Shown here piece by piece: positions 5,531 to 5,949 of a stretch of 5,949 nt of DNA. Below the pieces are notes generated by a model. It had not been told where the DNA came from. It did no database searches and worked only from the letters and a program-made list of their open reading frames with translations. Made by a program: the position numbers and the translations under genes. Positions within the stretch are counted from its first letter, which is position 1. The number at the start of each line of letters is the position of its first letter. The DNA lies in contig CAMLDY010000138.1 of the NCBI GenBank assembly GCA_946478895.1, positions 1 to 5,949 of the forward strand, written 5' to 3'. Origin of the DNA: an uncultured Gemmatimonadota bacterium. GTDB lineage: Bacteria; Gemmatimonadota; Gemmatimonadetes; Gemmatimonadales; Gemmatimonadaceae.

Positions 5531-5899
5531 ATGTCCCGCAATAGAAAGGGTTTCACCCTTATCGAGCTTCTGATCGTCGTGGTCATCATCGGCATTCTTG
5601 CCGCGATCGCGATTCCGAAGTTCGCGAATACGAAGGAGAAGGCGTATCTCGCCGCGATGAAGTCTGACCTTCGCAACATGGCGACTTACGAAGAGCAGTA
5701 TGCTGCCGACAACGGCGGCGCGTATTTCGGTGGTACCGCGACGTCCGCGGCTCCGCTGCAGGGCTTCACGCCCTCACAGAACGTCACGGTCGTCGTCACC
5801 GACGATCCTGGTCCGCCGCCGTCGTGGAGCGCTACCGCGTCTCACACCCAGACTGCCAAGACCTGCGACATGACGAATGGCGTCATCACCTGCACCTGA
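5531..5899 (+). CDS. Type IV pilin (PilA-like) precursor
   Basis: A 122-residue prepilin. The short basic leader MSRNRKG ends in G7 and is followed by F8, T, L, I and E12 (Glu at +5 of the mature protein), the recognition pattern of the prepilin peptidase/N-methylase PilD. The mature protein would be 115 residues. Residues 13-28 are the hydrophobic alpha1-N segment, and K30-F31-A-N-T-K-E-K-A-Y (to 39) leads into the amphipathic half of the helix, which continues to about 60. The remaining globular part is small, Gly/Thr/Val-rich, with a PGPPPSW stretch (93-99) and two cysteines near the end, C112 and C121. These probably form the C-terminal disulfide loop common in pilins. The length is short for a major pilin (often 140-170) but fits the short pilins of Gemmatimonadota and deltaproteobacteria. 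It may be a major or minor subunit; a pseudopilin is less likely because the N-terminus reads as PilA-type. It has its own terminator. Confidence 0.9.
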   Translation: MSRNRKGFTLIELLIVVVIIGILAAIAIPKFANTKEKAYLAAMKSDLRNMATYEEQYAADNGGAYFGGTATSAAPLQGFTPSQNVTVVVTDDPGPPPSWSATASHTQTAKTCDMTNGVITCT

Positions 5900-5909
5900 T
5901 GCGGTGATG
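5884..5909 (+). other. Stem-loop spanning the pilin stop codon
   Basis: CATCACC (5884-5890) is perfectly complementary to GGTGATG (5903-5909), with a 12-nt loop that contains the TGA stop (5897-5899). It is not followed by a T run, so it is not a terminator. It could protect the 3' end of the message, or be chance. Confidence 0.3.
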
Positions 5910-5923
5910 CACGTTGGGATAAG

Positions 5924-5949
5924 AAAGGGACGCCGCGAGGCGCCCCTTT
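5924..5949 (+). terminator. Intrinsic (rho-independent) terminator after the pilin gene
   Basis: AAAGGGACGCC (5924-5934) pairs with GGCGCCCCTTT (5939-5949), giving 11 positions with one A-C mismatch. The loop is GCGA, a stable GNRA tetraloop. It begins 25 nt after the pilin stop. The right arm ends in T residues at the window edge, so the full T tract cannot be seen. The A-rich left flank suggests it may also work in the other direction. Confidence 0.85.

Noticed and set aside
1..5949. CRISPR array, insertion sequence, tRNA or rRNA
   Set aside because: No regularly spaced repeats, transposase-like frames, terminal repeats or RNA gene signatures were seen on either strand.

Overview
The window is high-GC bacterial DNA, densely coding, with non-ATG starts and purine-rich ribosome-binding sites. 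Gemmatimonadota, or a related soil or sediment phylum such as Acidobacteriota or a deltaproteobacterial lineage, fits best. That guess rests on the short pilin, the zinc-ribbon MscL and the HEAT plus HD-GYP pair as remembered types. No marker gene is present to confirm it.

Layout. (1) Bases 1-186 on the + strand are the 3' end of a gene ending in a response-regulator receiver domain, probably a hybrid sensor kinase. (2) Converging on it from the - strand is a two-gene unit: an MFS transporter (1842-604), then 18 nt later mscL (585-205). This MscL carries a four-cysteine zinc ribbon in place of the usual C-terminal helix. (3) A 120-bp divergent intergenic region (1843-1962) separates this unit from a + strand pair: a 722-residue alpha-helical/HEAT-like protein (1963-4131) and a 422-residue HD-GYP protein (4124-5392), overlapping by 8 nt. 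(4) After a 138-bp intergenic region with a repeated semi-palindrome and a hairpin followed by T residues comes a short type IV pilin gene (5531-5899). A strong intrinsic terminator reaches the last base of the window.

The most interesting point is that the HEAT-like protein and the HD-GYP protein begin with what looks like the same roughly 100-residue domain. An ungapped match over the first ~45 residues (FLV, A-[IL]-Y, HP, AVD, L..L) is followed by a shared TRE motif near the end. I do not recognise this domain as a named family. The two genes are therefore probably a co-translated pair built on a common input or partner module. One member carries a helical-repeat scaffold and the other a probable cyclic-di-GMP phosphodiesterase with a variant motif (HH-IMIN-GQGYP instead of HHExxDGxGYP). 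Their position just upstream of a pilin gene allows, but does not prove, a role in surface motility or adhesion.
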